A DNA stretch of 64,000 nt from contig NZ_KZ984443.1 of the NCBI RefSeq assembly GCF_003569915.1, forward strand, positions 68,821 through 132,820. The letters are read 5' to 3'. Under the pieces are notes generated by a model. It was given only the letters and a program-made list of their open reading frames with translations. It had not been told where the DNA came from and made no database searches. Positions 63,771 to 64,000 of this stretch are shown piece by piece. How positions within the stretch are numbered: position 1 is the stretch's first letter; each line of letters starts with the position of its first letter. The position numbers were made by a program, and so were the translations under genes. The DNA comes from Comamonas testosteroni (lineage in GTDB: Bacteria > Pseudomonadota > Gammaproteobacteria > Burkholderiales > Burkholderiaceae_C).

Positions 63771-64000
63771 ATGCAAGTTCAAGATCAGATTGCCATCGTC
63801 ACAGGCGGAGCCTCCGGACTCGGCGAAGCCACGGCGCGCGCGCTGGCTGCCGCCGGTGCCAAGGTAGCGGTACTGGACCGTCAGCTCGACAAGGCCAAGG
63901 CCGTGGCTGCCGACATTGGCGGGCTGGCGCTGGAATGCGATATCTGCGATGCAGCCAGCGTGACAGCGGCGCTCGACCAGATCAAGGCGCACTGGGGCGC
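63771..64000 (+). CDS. Short-chain dehydrogenase, 3' truncated by the window edge
   Basis: The first 76 codons of an SDR. The cofactor loop VTGGASGLGEATARALAAAG (10-29) and VAVLDRQL at the end of beta-2 are followed by DICDAASVTAALDQIK. The sequence resembles 3-hydroxyacyl-CoA dehydrogenases of the HSD17B10 type. It starts 49 nt after fcs behind AAAAGGATAGCAA. In a hydroxycinnamate cluster, it would oxidise a 3-hydroxyacyl-CoA. The remainder and neighbours lie outside the window. Confidence 0.85.
   Translation, partial: MQVQDQIAIVTGGASGLGEATARALAAAGAKVAVLDRQLDKAKAVAADIGGLALECDICDAASVTAALDQIKAHWG

Overview
The window looks like chromosome from a Comamonadaceae betaproteobacterium, most likely Comamonas. 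This rests on gene content (SlmA near argB, a HAD-first FadB-type fusion, vanillate and ferulate catabolism, a NUDIX-metallo-beta-lactamase fusion) and on two families of short intergenic repeats that I associate with this family. It is an inference from reading, not from a database search. No tRNA, rRNA, insertion sequence, phage, CRISPR array or obvious defence system is visible. One structural RNA, RNase P RNA (rnpB), is present.

Layout. 1-66 is a pure C run, probably an assembly artefact. 67-2742 is the AT-rich end of a surface-polysaccharide locus: a partial glycosyltransferase, a DUF1972-type glycosyltransferase and a convergent WecA-like sugar-phosphate transferase. 2875-7166 carries argB, a TctD/TctE-like two-component system and slmA. 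7359-17710 is a fatty-acid beta-oxidation block: a TetR regulator with a palindromic operator, acyl-CoA dehydrogenase, FadB-type fusion, thiolase, an alpha/beta hydrolase, thioesterases and an enoyl-CoA isomerase-like crotonase. 17952-21565 has bactofilin, a YciA thioesterase, an Slp lipoprotein and an Atm1-type ABC exporter. 21730-26231 is a vanillate unit (vanR, vanA, an MFS transporter, vanB) with two operator-like palindromes in front. A 2-hydroxyacid dehydrogenase follows.

27526-30459 is a TRAP transporter transcribed away from a HypT-like LysR gene. 32120-35443 is a glutamate/aspartate ABC uptake operon (gltIJKL). 35599-37661 holds arginase and ornithine cyclodeaminase, which overlap by 4 nt. 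37812-45443 has pyrC, a NYN-LOTUS protein, DUF3025, htpX, a YXWGXW lipoprotein, a PaaG-like crotonase, a PagP-like outer-membrane protein and a COG2509 flavoprotein. 45686-53581 has an exported intradiol dioxygenase-like lipoprotein, sbcCD, DUF2164 and an ABC exporter. 53712-57918 has an M28 peptidase, cysK, a 54-residue membrane protein, an EamA transporter and an AraC regulator. rnpB follows, then an RsuA-like protein without the usual catalytic Asp and the NUDIX-MBL fusion. The right edge (61025-64000) is a hydroxycinnamate cluster: crotonase, feruloyl-CoA synthase and an SDR cut by the window edge.

How the genes fit together. The strongest theme is catabolism of acyl-CoA and lignin-derived aromatics. 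The right-edge cluster would convert ferulate toward vanillate, which the vanAB unit about 35 kb away would demethylate to protocatechuate. Amino-acid uptake (glt) lies beside arginine and ornithine breakdown. I found no clear new defence or mobile system. The less ordinary items are the two repeat families (one of which appears to form the rnpB terminator), the RsuA-like protein without its catalytic Asp, a LysR-type half-site shared by two intergenic regions, the exported intradiol dioxygenase-like protein, and a small membrane protein with a near-ideal ribosome binding site.
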